Shown: positions 1-6,428 of the stretch, one piece after another
Numbering within the stretch: position 1 is the first letter of the stretch
Layout of the letters: each line of letters starts with the position of its first letter
NCBI GenBank assembly: GCA_001790645.1
Contig: MGDB01000094.1
Location: 4,354-11,513 of the forward strand
Direction: 5' to 3'
From: Candidatus Schekmanbacteria bacterium GWA2_38_11
Lineage (GTDB): Bacteria > Schekmanbacteria > GWA2-38-11
Length of the DNA stretch: 7,160 bases
Translations under genes and position numbers: made by a program
The notes under the pieces: generated by a model
What the model was told of the DNA's origin: nothing
What the model saw: the letters and a program-made list of their open reading frames with translations, nothing else
Databases searched by the model: none

Positions 1-32
1 ATTTACAATTTACACTTTGCAATTGTGAGGAA
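1..32. repeat. Small dyad just downstream of rplQ
   Basis: The 32 bases after the rplQ stop contain the inverted pair ACAATT (5-10) and AATTGT (21-26) separated by 10 bases. The stretch also repeats the word TTTACA/TTTACAC. There is no GC-rich stem or U-run, so it does not look like a standard intrinsic terminator. It may be the edge of a larger AT-rich intergenic repeat that continues outside the window. That last point is inference. Confidence 0.35.
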
Positions 33-386
33 TTACTCGACAAGCTCTATAATCGCCATCTCGGCGCCGTCGCCATGGCGGATGCGAGTCCGGATTATCC
101 TTGTATAACCTCCTTTTCGCTCAGAATATTTACTCCCTATTTCACTGAAAAGTTTTTTAAGGACATCTTTATTCTTTATCCATCTGGCAGCAAGGCGTCT
201 TGAATGAAGCGTTTCCTGCTTTGCCAGTGTAACCATTCTATCTGCAACCCTGCGCAACTCTTTGGCCTTTTCAGTAGTGGTCTCAATTCTGCCATGTTCA
301 AAAAGCGATGTCACCATATTGCGGAGCATCGCAATCCTGTGACTTGTAGTCCTTCCTAATTTTCTACCCATTACATTATGCTTCAT
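33..386 (-). CDS. rplQ: 50S ribosomal protein L17
   Basis: L17 is a large-subunit protein that sits near the peptide exit tunnel. The 117-residue product starts MKHNVMGRKLGRTTSHR, the usual L17 opening, and has the family core TTTEKAKELRRVADRMVTLA at residues 37-56. It ends with the conserved GGYTRI (92-97) and GDGAEMAIIELV (105-116). Its length fits the short L17 form of about 115-130 residues. It is the last gene of the alpha operon here, 56 bases after rpoA. The ribosome binding site is weak (GCGGGG about 10 bases before the ATG), so translation may depend partly on rpoA. A 14-base dyad TGAAAT-CC-ATTTCA (410-423) lies in the rpoA-rplQ gap and is too small to assign a role. Confidence 0.97.
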   Translation of the reverse strand: MKHNVMGRKLGRTTSHRIAMLRNMVTSLFEHGRIETTTEKAKELRRVADRMVTLAKQETLHSRRLAARWIKNKDVLKKLFSEIGSKYSERKGGYTRIIRTRIRHGDGAEMAIIELVE

Positions 387-442
387 ACTGTTTAGACCCC
401 GCTAATCTCTGAAATGGATTTCAATTTCCTTATCTGTATAAG

Positions 443-1459
443 CTAATCAGCCTCTTCAGTAGTTTCTTCTTTTTTTGGTAAAGGTTCTTTTGGAGGCCAT
501 TCTTCAAGCTTCATACCCAGAGTCAGGCCCATACTTGTCAATATCTCTTTAATCTCATTCAGAGATTTTCTTCCGAAGTTCTTTGTCTTGAGCATTTCAG
601 CTTCAGTTTTCTGAACAAGTTCTCCAATGGTCTTTATATTTACATTCTTGAGGCAGTTCTGGGACCTCACTGAAAGCTCAAGGTCGTCAACGCTCTTCAT
701 GAGATTCGTATACATCTTCTCCTTCTCAACATCTACCTTTGCTTCCTCCTCTACCTCAGGCTCTTCCTCAAAGTTAATGAAGATACTCATATGGTCCTTT
801 AATATCTTTGCTGCATAAGCAACTGCGTCATCCGGCTTTACGCTGCCGTCGGTCCATACCTCCATTATAAGCCTGTCAAATTCGGTCTCATGTCCAAGCC
901 TTGCACTTTCAATATTGAAATTCACTTTTTTGACGGGTGAATAAATAGAATCCACTGCAATAACGCCAATTGGTTCTTTTTCATCCTCATTCTTTTCTGC
1001 CGGAGAGTATCCTCTCCCTTTTCTAACCTCAATCTCCATTTCCAATTTGCCGTCCGAATCAAGGGTTGCAATGTGTAGATCAGGGTTTAAGACCTCTACA
1101 TCACCGTTGTGATCAATATCTGAAGCCTTTACTTCTCCTGCCCCTGACGCTTTAAGAAATATTTTCTTTGGTTCATCTGTATGGAGCTTCAGCCGCAGCC
1201 GTTTCAGATTTAAAATTATGTCTGTCACATCCTCTACAACCCCTGGCAAAGAGGTAAATTTATGGCTTACTCCTAAGATTTTGACCTTGCTGACAGCAGC
1301 GCCCTCTATGGATGAAAGGAGAATCCTTCGTAGAGAGTTTCCAATTGTGACTCCAAAACCTCGCTCAAATGGTTCAGCAAAAAACTTCCCATATGTGTTA
1401 GAAAGAGTTTCTAACTCACATTCAAGCTTTTTAGGTCTAAGCAAACCTTGAAATTTCAT
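443..1459 (-). CDS. rpoA: DNA-directed RNA polymerase alpha subunit
   Basis: Alpha dimerises to nucleate RNA polymerase assembly, and its C-terminal domain contacts UP-element DNA and activators. The 338-residue product has the N-terminal assembly domain at about 1-230, including [10 protein letters not shown] (41-50) with the R45 position used in dimer and assembly contacts. An acidic linker follows (about 231-249). The C-terminal domain spans about 250-320, with [15 protein letters not shown] (257-271) and [10 protein letters not shown] (294-303). D259, E261, R265, N268, G296, K298, S299 and E302, the DNA- and activator-contact residues known from E. coli alpha, are present at the same numbers. 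The start is fixed by AGGAG at 1468-1472, 8 bases before the ATG. A Pro/Glu/Lys-rich tail (from about 323) is slightly longer than in E. coli. Confidence 0.98.
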   Translation of the reverse strand: MKFQGLLRPKKLECELETLSNTYGKFFAEPFERGFGVTIGNSLRRILLSSIEGAAVSKVKILGVSHKFTSLPGVVEDVTDIILNLKRLRLKLHTDEPKKIFLKASGAGEVKASDIDHNGDVEVLNPDLHIATLDSDGKLEMEIEVRKGRGYSPAEKNEDEKEPIGVIAVDSIYSPVKKVNFNIESARLGHETEFDRLIMEVWTDGSVKPDDAVAYAAKILKDHMSIFINFEEEPEVEEEAKVDVEKEKMYTNLMKSVDDLELSVRSQNCLKNVNIKTIGELVQKTEAEMLKTKNFGRKSLNEIKEILTSMGLTLGMKLEEWPPKEPLPKKEETTEEAD

Positions 1460-1467
1460 TCTAAATT

Positions 1468-1472
1468 CTCCT
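1468..1472 (-). promoter_or_regulatory. Ribosome binding site of rpoA
   Basis: AGGAG on the minus strand lies 8 bases before the rpoA ATG. The rest of the 44-base rpsD-rpoA gap is A/T-only tracts upstream of it. This strong site supports independent loading of ribosomes on rpoA, in keeping with the need for more alpha than some neighbours. Confidence 0.8.
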
Positions 1473-1503
1473 AAAGAGAGTATTTTTATTATTTATTTTT
1501 TTA

Positions 1504-2133
1504 TTACTTTGAATACAATTCGACTATTAACTTCTCGTTTACCGGAAACTGAATCTCATCCCTCCTTGGAAAGGCAATTACTTTCCCCTGCATTTTATCA
1601 CTGTTAAACCCAAGCCAGGAAGGTGGCGGATTCTTTTTAACCAGTTCCAGAGAAGATAAAACTGGAGAAATGTTCTTGCTGCGCTCTCTCAGCTCTATCA
1701 AGTCTCCCTCACTGACAAGATATGATGGAATATTCACTTTCTTTCCGTTTATCCGGATATGCCCATGGGTTACCAACTGCCTTGACTGTCTTCTGGACGC
1801 AGCTAAGTTCAGTCTGTAGACTACATTATCCAGCCTCCTCTCCAGAAGCATCAGGAGGTTTTCTCCTGTAATTCCCTTCTGCCTTTCTGCCATCTTGAAA
1901 TATCTTCTGAACTGCTTCTCCAGGACCCCATAGACTCTTTTTACCTTCTGTTTTTCTCTAAGTTGTATCCCATATTCTGAAATCTTTGCCCTTCGTGACT
2001 GACCATGCTGCCCGGGAGGATAACCTCTCTTGGCAAAACCACATTTATCTGAAAAGCCTCTTTCACTTTTAAAACAGATCTCAATATTTTCTCTTCTGCA
2101 AAGCCTGCATACAGGCCCTCTATACCTTGCCAA
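1504..2133 (-). CDS. rpsD: 30S ribosomal protein S4, TTG start
   Basis: S4 binds 16S rRNA early in 30S assembly and in some bacteria represses its own operon. The 209-residue product has the N-terminal MARYRGPVCRLCRRE opening, the YPPGQHG motif (38-44), and an S4-type RNA-binding domain from about residue 98 to 160 (RRLDNVVYRLN, HGHIRINGKKV). Length is normal. The start is TTG at 2133: it restores the conserved MARY opening and lies 9 bases after an AAAGGAGG site. An out-of-frame ATG at 2138-2140 is nearly on top of that site and yields only six codons. Of the four zinc cysteines known from Thermus S4 (9, 12, 26, 31), C9, C12 and C31 are present but position 26 is Gly; an extra Cys is at 20. 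It follows rpsK by 17 bases. Its place between rpsK and rpoA is as in E. coli. Confidence 0.97.
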   Translation of the reverse strand: MARYRGPVCRLCRRENIEICFKSERGFSDKCGFAKRGYPPGQHGQSRRAKISEYGIQLREKQKVKRVYGVLEKQFRRYFKMAERQKGITGENLLMLLERRLDNVVYRLNLAASRRQSRQLVTHGHIRINGKKVNIPSYLVSEGDLIELRERSKNISPVLSSLELVKKNPPPSWLGFNSDKMQGKVIAFPRRDEIQFPVNEKLIVELYSK

Positions 2134-2140
2134 AAATCAT

Positions 2141-2147
2141 CTCCTCC
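2141..2147 (-). promoter_or_regulatory. Ribosome binding site that fixes the rpsD TTG start
   Basis: The minus strand reads GGAGGAG here, preceded by AAA. The TTG at 2133 is 7 bases from the end of this run (9 from the GGAGG core), which is good spacing. The ATG at 2138-2140 directly abuts the run and is in another frame, so it is unlikely to be used efficiently. Confidence 0.8.
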
Positions 2148-2150
2148 TTT

Positions 2151-2576
2151 TTAAACTCTCCGCCTTTTTGGCGGTCTGCATCCGTTATGTGGGATGGGGG
2201 TTACGTCCTTTATTACTGTTATTGCCAGCCCGGCTGATTGAAGAGCTCTGATTGCTGCCTCCCTGCCCGACCCGGGACCCCTTACAAACACTTCTACCTG
2301 TCTCATTCCAAATTCTAAAGCCTTCTTCGCAGCGTTATCAGCAGCCACTGTAGCTGCAAATGGTGTGCTTTTACGGGACCCTTTGAACCCTGAACTGCCG
2401 CTGCTTGCCCATGCTACAACATTTCCTTCAGTATCCGTAATAGAAATAACAGTATTATTAAAAGTTGATTTAATATGAGCTATACCACTTTTGAAAACCT
2501 TTTTTACCTTCTTCTTTTTTACCTTCTTCTCTTCCTGTTTTTCTTCTTTCTTTTCTTCCTTCTTCTCTTCTGGCAT
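2151..2576 (-). CDS. rpsK: 30S ribosomal protein S11 with Lys/Glu-rich N-terminal extension
   Basis: S11 forms part of the 30S platform and contacts 16S rRNA and the mRNA exit region. The 141-residue product carries the whole S11 core from about residue 27: [18 protein letters not shown] (31-48), [13 protein letters not shown] (63-75), [15 protein letters not shown] (98-112) and the C-terminal [18 protein letters not shown]. The Asn-Gly pair known in E. coli to become isoaspartate is present (131-132). E. coli S11 has 129 residues; the extra length is an N-terminal run of Lys and Glu with a few Gln and Val (residues 3-26). The ATG is supported by GAGGAG at 2580-2585. The gene precedes rpsD by 17 bases and is separated from rpsM by an unusually long, repeat-filled gap. 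Confidence 0.97.
   Translation of the reverse strand: MPEEKKEEKKEEKQEEKKVKKKKVKKVFKSGIAHIKSTFNNTVISITDTEGNVVAWASSGSSGFKGSRKSTPFAATVAADNAAKKALEFGMRQVEVFVRGPGSGREAAIRALQSAGLAITVIKDVTPIPHNGCRPPKRRRV
2500..2529. repeat. Perfect 15-bp tandem duplication inside rpsK
   Basis: On the plus strand TTTTTTACCTTCTTC occurs twice back to back (2500-2514 and 2515-2529). In frame it encodes the repeat [10 protein letters not shown] in the S11 N-terminal extension. The purine run continues imperfectly to about 2573. This is direct sequence observation; slippage or duplication as its origin is inference. Confidence 0.85.
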
Positions 2577-2615
2577 ATTCTCCTCTTAGAATTTATGTTA
2601 CATCATCCAATAATA

Positions 2616-2768
2616 TCCAAATTCTAAATCCTAAGCTCTAAACAAATTCAAATAACCAAAACTCCAAATTCAAAACATAAGATAATATATTTCTTAAACA
2701 TTTGATATTTGAATTTTGATATTGTTTAGAATTTCGTGCTTTGAATTTAGAGCTTATTTGAATTTAAG
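2616..2768. repeat. Long AT-rich imperfect inverted repeat in the rpsM-rpsK gap
   Basis: The 209-base gap (2577-2785) has no plausible gene. Two arms face each other. The outer pair AAGCTCTAAA (2633-2642) and TTTAGAGCTT (2746-2755) matches 10 of 10. The inner pair AAATTCAAA (2666-2674) and TTTGAATTT (2708-2716) matches 9 of 9. The stretches between them match with mismatches and small gaps. Both arms are built from short words of the AAATTCAAAT / ATTCTAAA kind. In RNA it could fold into a long weak hairpin of about 150 bases, ending some 35 bases before the rpsK ribosome binding site. It may be a dispersed intergenic element; no transposase or target duplication is seen. Confidence 0.7.
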
Positions 2769-2785
2769 CACAATTCGCACAATAT

Positions 2786-3166
2786 CTATGCTTCTGCGAC
2801 CTTCTTCTTTATTGTTCCACCCTTTCTCGGGCCCTTCCTGGTTCTTGCATTTGTATGGGTCCTCTGTCCTCTTACTGGCAAAGAACGCCTGTGCCGTAGA
2901 CCCCGGTATGTACCGATATCCATGAGTCTTTTAATATTGAGTGAATTTTCCTTTCTTAAGTCACCCTCAATCTGGTAATTCTTTTCAATCTCCTTACGCA
3001 GCAGATTAACATCAGCATCGTTCAGGTCTTTGATCTTTTTGTTTGGATCAATTCCGGTGTTTAACAATATCTCTTTTGAGCTTGAACGGCCAATACCAAA
3101 AATATACGTAAGAGCTATTTCAACTCTTTTATCCTTTGGTAGGTCTACCCCCCCAATTCTTGCCAT
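2786..3166 (-). CDS. rpsM: 30S ribosomal protein S13
   Basis: S13 lies in the head of the small subunit and contacts the P-site tRNA and the large subunit. The 126-residue product begins [20 protein letters not shown], has [14 protein letters not shown] (21-34) of the helix-two-turn-helix part, and carries the family signature [20 protein letters not shown] (88-107). The basic tail [14 protein letters not shown] is the extension that reaches the P-site tRNA. Length is normal for the family. The ATG follows AAAGGAAG by 5 bases. The gene is set apart on both sides by repeat-filled gaps: 118 bases after rpmJ and 209 bases before rpsK. Confidence 0.98.
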   Translation of the reverse strand: MARIGGVDLPKDKRVEIALTYIFGIGRSSSKEILLNTGIDPNKKIKDLNDADVNLLRKEIEKNYQIEGDLRKENSLNIKRLMDIGTYRGLRHRRSLPVRGQRTHTNARTRKGPRKGGTIKKKVAEA

Positions 3167-3197
3167 TACGTCTTCCTTTCACTTTACTATTTATTTT

Positions 3198-3278
3198 TGA
3201 TTACAAAGATTTTGTTAAGAAGATTACAGAGATTTCTTAAATCTAATCTCCGTAATCTAACCTTAATCTGTGTAATCA
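3198..3278. repeat. Four-word palindrome in the rpmJ-rpsM gap
   Basis: An 81-base dyad fills most of the 118-base gap. The outer arms TGATTACAAAGATT (3198-3211) and AATCTGTGTAATCA (3265-3278) pair at 13 of 14 positions. The inner arms AGATTACAGAGATT (3221-3234) and AATCTCCGTAATCT (3245-3258) also pair at 13 of 14. All four arms share one 13-base word, GATTAC-R-N-AGATT, so each half is a direct repeat and the two halves are inverted. It starts 6 bases after the rpmJ stop and ends about 20 bases before the rpsM ribosome binding site. In the transcript it could form a stable hairpin. A MITE-like or REP-like element is possible; this is inference. Confidence 0.85.
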
Positions 3279-3284
3279 CCATGA

Positions 3285-3398
3285 CTAACCCTGCCTCTGC
3301 TTATGCTTCGGGTTTTCGCAGATTACCCTTATTACACCCTTGCGTTTTATTATTTTGCACTTTTCACAAATCTTCTTGATCGATGATCTTACTTTCAT
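3285..3398 (-). CDS. rpmJ: 50S ribosomal protein L36, zinc-binding form
   Basis: L36 is the smallest large-subunit protein and folds around one zinc ion near the base of the central protuberance. Reading the minus strand from the ATG at 3398 to the TAG at 3285 gives 37 residues: [20 protein letters not shown] (1-20), then [17 protein letters not shown]. This is the full family length and pattern. The zinc ligands C11, C14, C27 and H32 are all present, so this is the C+ form rather than the zinc-independent paralogue. The ribosome binding site GAAGGAA is rather close to the ATG. The gene sits 28 bases after infA, the order seen in many Gram-positive and other genomes. Short length makes it easy to overlook. 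Confidence 0.96.
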   Translation of the reverse strand: MKVRSSIKKICEKCKIIKRKGVIRVICENPKHKQRQG

Positions 3399-3426
3399 AT
3401 TCCTTCTCTACTTCTCGAGCAGTCCT

Positions 3427-3645
3427 TTATTTGTGCCTGTAAATTATTCTCCCTCTTGTAAGGTCATAAGGTGAAAGCTCTACTGTGACCTTATCACCCG
3501 GAAGAATCTTTATAAAATTCATTCTCATCTTTCCTGAAACATGGGCAAGAATCTTGTGGCCATTATCCAGCTCAACCCTGAACATAGCATTTGGCAAAGG
3601 CTCTATTACAGTAGCTGTGACCTCGATTGGCGCCTCTTTAGGCAT
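3427..3645 (-). CDS. infA: Translation initiation factor IF-1
   Basis: IF-1 binds the A site of the 30S subunit during initiation, aiding IF-2 and IF-3. The 72-residue product is a single OB fold of exactly the usual length. [10 protein letters not shown] (17-26), [11 protein letters not shown] (35-45), LPGDKV (48-53) and [11 protein letters not shown] (57-67) are family-conserved strands and loops. The ATG follows a GGGGGGAG run by about 10 bases; the run sits in the 19-base gap after the map stop. Position between map and rpmJ matches the common adk-map-infA-rpmJ block. Confidence 0.98.
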   Translation of the reverse strand: MPKEAPIEVTATVIEPLPNAMFRVELDNGHKILAHVSGKMRMNFIKILPGDKVTVELSPYDLTRGRIIYRHK

Positions 3646-3664
3646 TAATTTATTCTCCCCCCTT

Positions 3665-4414
3665 TCAGTTTGTTTTTGTCAAAATTTCCGGCTCCTTTTC
3701 TAATATAACTATAGTATGTTCAAAATGAGCTGACAAGCTTTTATCCTTTGCTATAGCCGTCCACCCATCCTCTAAGATCTCAACGTCACTCTCACCTGCA
3801 TTGACCATTGGCTCTATGGCAAAAACCATTCCGCTTTTTAGCCTGACGCCTGTACCAGGAATGCCAAAATTCGGAATCTGGGGCATCTCATGAAGCTCCC
3901 TGCCTATCCCATGGCCCACAAAAAACCTGACTACTGAAAAACCCTCTCCTTCAACTGTCCTCTGGATAGTGCTGGAGATATCTCCCAACCTGTTGCCCAC
4001 CTTTGCCTTGGCAATCCCCTCATAGAGAGATTTTTTTGTAACATCAAGTAACCTCTGGGCATTGCCTGAAATATTTCCCACCGGGTATGTGGCTGCCATA
4101 TCTCCATAAAAATCCTTGCATTTTGCCCCGATGTCTATGCTTACTATATCACCCTCTTTTAATTTTCTCTCCGAGGGTATCCCGTGTACAACCTGTTCAT
4201 TTATTGAAGTACATATACTCTTAGGGTATCCCCTGTATCCTTTAAAAGCAGGTATACAGCCTTTCTCTCTCAAAAGTTTCTCAGCTAATTCATCAAGCTC
4301 TAAAGAGGTTATCCCCGGAACAATCTTAGACTCCAGCTCCTTTAAAACCTCTGCTACAGCTCTGTTAGCAACCCTCAGAAGCTCAATTTCTGCCGGGGTC
4401 TTGAGCACAATCAT
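3665..4414 (-). CDS. map: Methionine aminopeptidase, type I
   Basis: This enzyme removes the N-terminal methionine from new proteins when the second residue is small. The 249-residue product is a type I pita-bread fold without the type II insertion or an N-terminal zinc extension. The five metal ligands are visible: D94 (SIDIGAK), D105 (YGDMAATY), H168 ([11 protein letters not shown]), E201 (AIEPMV) and E232 (FEHT). Substrate-site H77 (VVHGIP) and H175 are also present. Its ATG comes on the base after the adk TAA (TAAATG), with GAAGGA inside the end of adk as the ribosome binding site, so translation is very likely coupled to adk. The length is typical, and nothing is missing. Confidence 0.98.
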   Translation of the reverse strand: MIVLKTPAEIELLRVANRAVAEVLKELESKIVPGITSLELDELAEKLLREKGCIPAFKGYRGYPKSICTSINEQVVHGIPSERKLKEGDIVSIDIGAKCKDFYGDMAATYPVGNISGNAQRLLDVTKKSLYEGIAKAKVGNRLGDISSTIQRTVEGEGFSVVRFFVGHGIGRELHEMPQIPNFGIPGTGVRLKSGMVFAIEPMVNAGESDVEILEDGWTAIAKDKSLSAHFEHTIVILEKEPEILTKTN

Positions 4415-5068
4415 TTAGCATCCTTCTTCAACCAATTTACAGAGCGACGAAAAAATCTCTTTTATCTCTCCTTTCCCGCTAACACTCCTCAGCTTACCCA
4501 TCTTCTTGTAATAATCTATCAGAGGGTTTGTCTCACGGTTGTAGACCTCTAATCTTCCCCTGATTGTCTCTTCCTTGTCGTCTTTGCGCTGGTAAAGCTC
4601 ACCCCCGCACTTATCACAAATGCCGGCGTTCTTTGGTTGACGAAAGAAGATATGGAAAACCTCACCGCATTCCTTACAGCTTCTCCTGCCTCCCAATCTC
4701 CGTATAACCTCGTTCTCAGAGGCATCAATAGAAAGTACAATATTTAAGGGAAATCCTTTTTTTTTAAGAATTTTATCAAGCTCCTCTGCCTGATTTACAT
4801 TCCTTGGAAATCCGTCCAGGATAAATCCTTTCTTGCAGTCATCATTTTTTATTCTATCATCTATTATTCCTATCACTACTTCATCAGGCACTAATTCTCC
4901 TCTCTCCATAAACACCTTTGCTTTTTTTCCCATCTCTGTCTTATCGCTGACCGCCTTTCTTAATATATCACCTGTGGAGATCTGAGGGATTCCAAACCTC
5001 TCAGAAAGCATTTTGGACTGAGTCCCTTTTCCAACTCCCGGGGGACCAAGTAAAACAATATTCTTCAT
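4415..5068 (-). CDS. adk: Adenylate kinase, zinc-type LID
   Basis: Adenylate kinase interconverts ATP + AMP and 2 ADP in the cytoplasm. The 217-residue product has the P-loop GPPGVGKGT (8-16), the AMP-binding segment STGDILR (31-37), and DGFPR (85-89). It is the long form with a LID domain (about 125-163), and that LID carries four cysteines, C131, C134, C151 and C154, in a CxxC...CxxC pattern that normally holds structural zinc. R124, R170 and R172 are in the places expected for phosphate-binding arginines. It follows secY by 45 bases and leads directly into map. The ATG is preceded by GAGAGG. Adk between secY and map is usual in Gram-positive and many other bacteria but not in E. coli. Confidence 0.98.
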   Translation of the reverse strand: MKNIVLLGPPGVGKGTQSKMLSERFGIPQISTGDILRKAVSDKTEMGKKAKVFMERGELVPDEVVIGIIDDRIKNDDCKKGFILDGFPRNVNQAEELDKILKKKGFPLNIVLSIDASENEVIRRLGGRRSCKECGEVFHIFFRQPKNAGICDKCGGELYQRKDDKEETIRGRLEVYNRETNPLIDYYKKMGKLRSVSGKGEIKEIFSSLCKLVEEGC

Positions 5069-5113
5069 ACTACCTCTCTTGCCTCTAAACTCTGTTCCCT
5101 CAACCCTGCTCTT
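5069..5113. other. secY-adk gap with GAGTT/GAGG-type words
   Basis: On the minus strand this 45-base gap reads as purine-rich words such as GGGTTGAGGG (complement of 5097-5106) and AGAGTTTAGAGG just after. These resemble the words in the rplO-rpmD gap, where GAGTTGAGGAGTTAGAGGG occurs. There is no clear dyad. It may be a decayed copy of the same kind of element, or simply the purine-rich lead-in to the adk ribosome binding site. Confidence 0.35.
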
Positions 5114-6424
5114 TTATCCCCTTCTTCCATGCATTCTTCCCTTCTTTAAGAACCCCTCGTAATGCCTGGTTAAAAGATGGGATTCAATCTGGGAAGCTGT
5201 ATCCATTGCCACTCCTACAACAATCAGCAGTGCTGTCCCGCCAAAATAAAAAGGAACATTTGCATACCTGATTAAAAAATCAGGCAGAACAGAAACTGCT
5301 GACAGATAGATCGCCCCTACTAAGGTTATTCTGGTCAGTACCCGGTCAATATATTCAGAAGTCCTCTTTCCGGGCCTGATCCCTGGTATAAAACCGCCGT
5401 ACTTCTTCATGTTCTCAGCTAAATCCAGAGGGTTAAAAATTATTGCCGTATAAAAATAACAGAAGAAAACTATAAATATTATATACAGCATCTCATATAA
5501 TATTGAACCGGGTGCCAGGCCGCTTGCAATCGCCTGGGTTATCCGGTTATTGTAAAAACTCGCAATAGTTGCCGGGAACATTATTATTGAAGAGGCAAAT
5601 ATTACGGGTATTACTCCGGCAGTATTTATCTTTAAAGGGATATGAGTGTTCTGACCACCGTAAACTTTTCTCCCAATGATCCTTTTTGCGTACTGGACCG
5701 GTATTTTTCGCTGCCCTCTTTCCACATAGATTATTATCCCTACAATACCTACCATTATAAGCACAAGAAAAACTACGAAAATTAAATTTAAATCTCCTGA
5801 CTTTACAGACTGAATAGTCTGGGCAATGGCATCAGGCATACTCGCAACTATCCCTGCAAAGATTATAAGAGAAATTCCGTTCCCTATCCCCTTTTCTGTT
5901 ATCTGCTCCCCAAGCCACATTATGAAAGCTGTACCGGCTGTCAGAGTAATCATCCCCAAAAGTCTGAAGGACCACCCTCCATCAGGCACAACCGGAGCAC
6001 CCGTAGGGCTTTTCATGTGCTCTAACCCATAACTTATACCCAGTCCCTGGATTATACTCAGGATCACTGTCCCGTACCTTGTATACTGGGTAATCTTTTT
6101 CCTTCCTGCCTCTCCTTCTTTTGAAAGCCTCTCCAGAGCAGGAATTACAACTGTAAGAAGCTGGAGGATAATCGAGGCAGAGATATAGGGCATTATGCCG
6201 AGGGCAAAAATTGTCAACCTCTTCAGTGCCCCCCCTGAAAACATATCAAAGAACCCGAGTATTGTACCCGAGGCCCTTGTGAAAAATTCTGCCAGTGCCT
6301 GACTGTCAATACCAGGAACAGGAATATGGCTACCGATCCTGTAAACCCCTAACATCAAAAGGGTAAATATTACCCTTTTCTTAAGCTCCGGTATCTTAAA
6401 TATATTTTGAAATGTTTCAATCAC
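5114..6424 (-). CDS. secY: Protein translocase subunit SecY, GTG start
   Basis: SecY is the inner-membrane channel through which SecA-driven or ribosome-bound chains are exported or inserted. The 436-residue product has ten predicted membrane segments, at roughly 17-34, 70-93, 115-135, 152-172, 181-200, 212-233, 268-288, 308-331, 364-384 and 394-411. The plug region is LGFFDMFSGG (56-65). The cytosolic loops that contact SecA or the ribosome carry ERGQRKIPVQYAKR (235-248) and FIPGIRPGKRT (345-355), where R350 matches the essential E. coli R357. GGQNTHIPLKINTAGVIPV (256-274) is also typical. Length is normal. The start is GTG, 4 bases after the rplO TGA, with no strong ribosome binding site of its own, so it probably depends on translation of rplO. 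Confidence 0.98.
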   Translation of the reverse strand: MIETFQNIFKIPELKKRVIFTLLMLGVYRIGSHIPVPGIDSQALAEFFTRASGTILGFFDMFSGGALKRLTIFALGIMPYISASIILQLLTVVIPALERLSKEGEAGRKKITQYTRYGTVILSIIQGLGISYGLEHMKSPTGAPVVPDGGWSFRLLGMITLTAGTAFIMWLGEQITEKGIGNGISLIIFAGIVASMPDAIAQTIQSVKSGDLNLIFVVFLVLIMVGIVGIIIYVERGQRKIPVQYAKRIIGRKVYGGQNTHIPLKINTAGVIPVIFASSIIMFPATIASFYNNRITQAIASGLAPGSILYEMLYIIFIVFFCYFYTAIIFNPLDLAENMKKYGGFIPGIRPGKRTSEYIDRVLTRITLVGAIYLSAVSVLPDFLIRYANVPFYFGGTALLIVVGVAMDTASQIESHLLTRHYEGFLKKGRMHGRRG

Positions 6425-6428
6425 TTTT

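Noticed and set aside
410..423. TGAAAT-CC-ATTTCA dyad between rpoA and rplQ as an operator
   Set aside because: A 6-base arm in AT-rich DNA is easily expected by chance and no regulator or second site supports it.
627..818. Plus-strand open frame inside rpoA (and similar plus-strand frames at 1218-1451, 2030-2251, 3485-3703, 4116-4418, 5826-6032)
   Set aside because: Each lies antisense to a firmly identified gene, has no family resemblance, and its low-complexity hydrophobic or Ser-rich content is what the complement of these genes gives.
2577..2785. Possible internal promoter or intrinsic terminator in the rpsM-rpsK gap
   Set aside because: The region is so AT-rich that several -10-like words occur by chance, no well-spaced -35 stands out, and there is no GC-rich stem with a U-run.
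2716..2925. Plus-strand open frame spanning the repeat gap and the end of rpsM
   Set aside because: It is antisense to the conserved S13 tail and begins inside the AT-rich inverted repeat; there is no coding signature.
3197..3379. Plus-strand open frame across the rpmJ-rpsM gap
   Set aside because: It is made of the palindrome plus the antisense of rpmJ, and the zinc-ligand pattern of L36 on the other strand shows which reading is real.
4549..4740. Second minus-strand frame inside adk
   Set aside because: It overlaps the zinc LID of adenylate kinase in another frame and has no recognisable domain or ribosome binding site.
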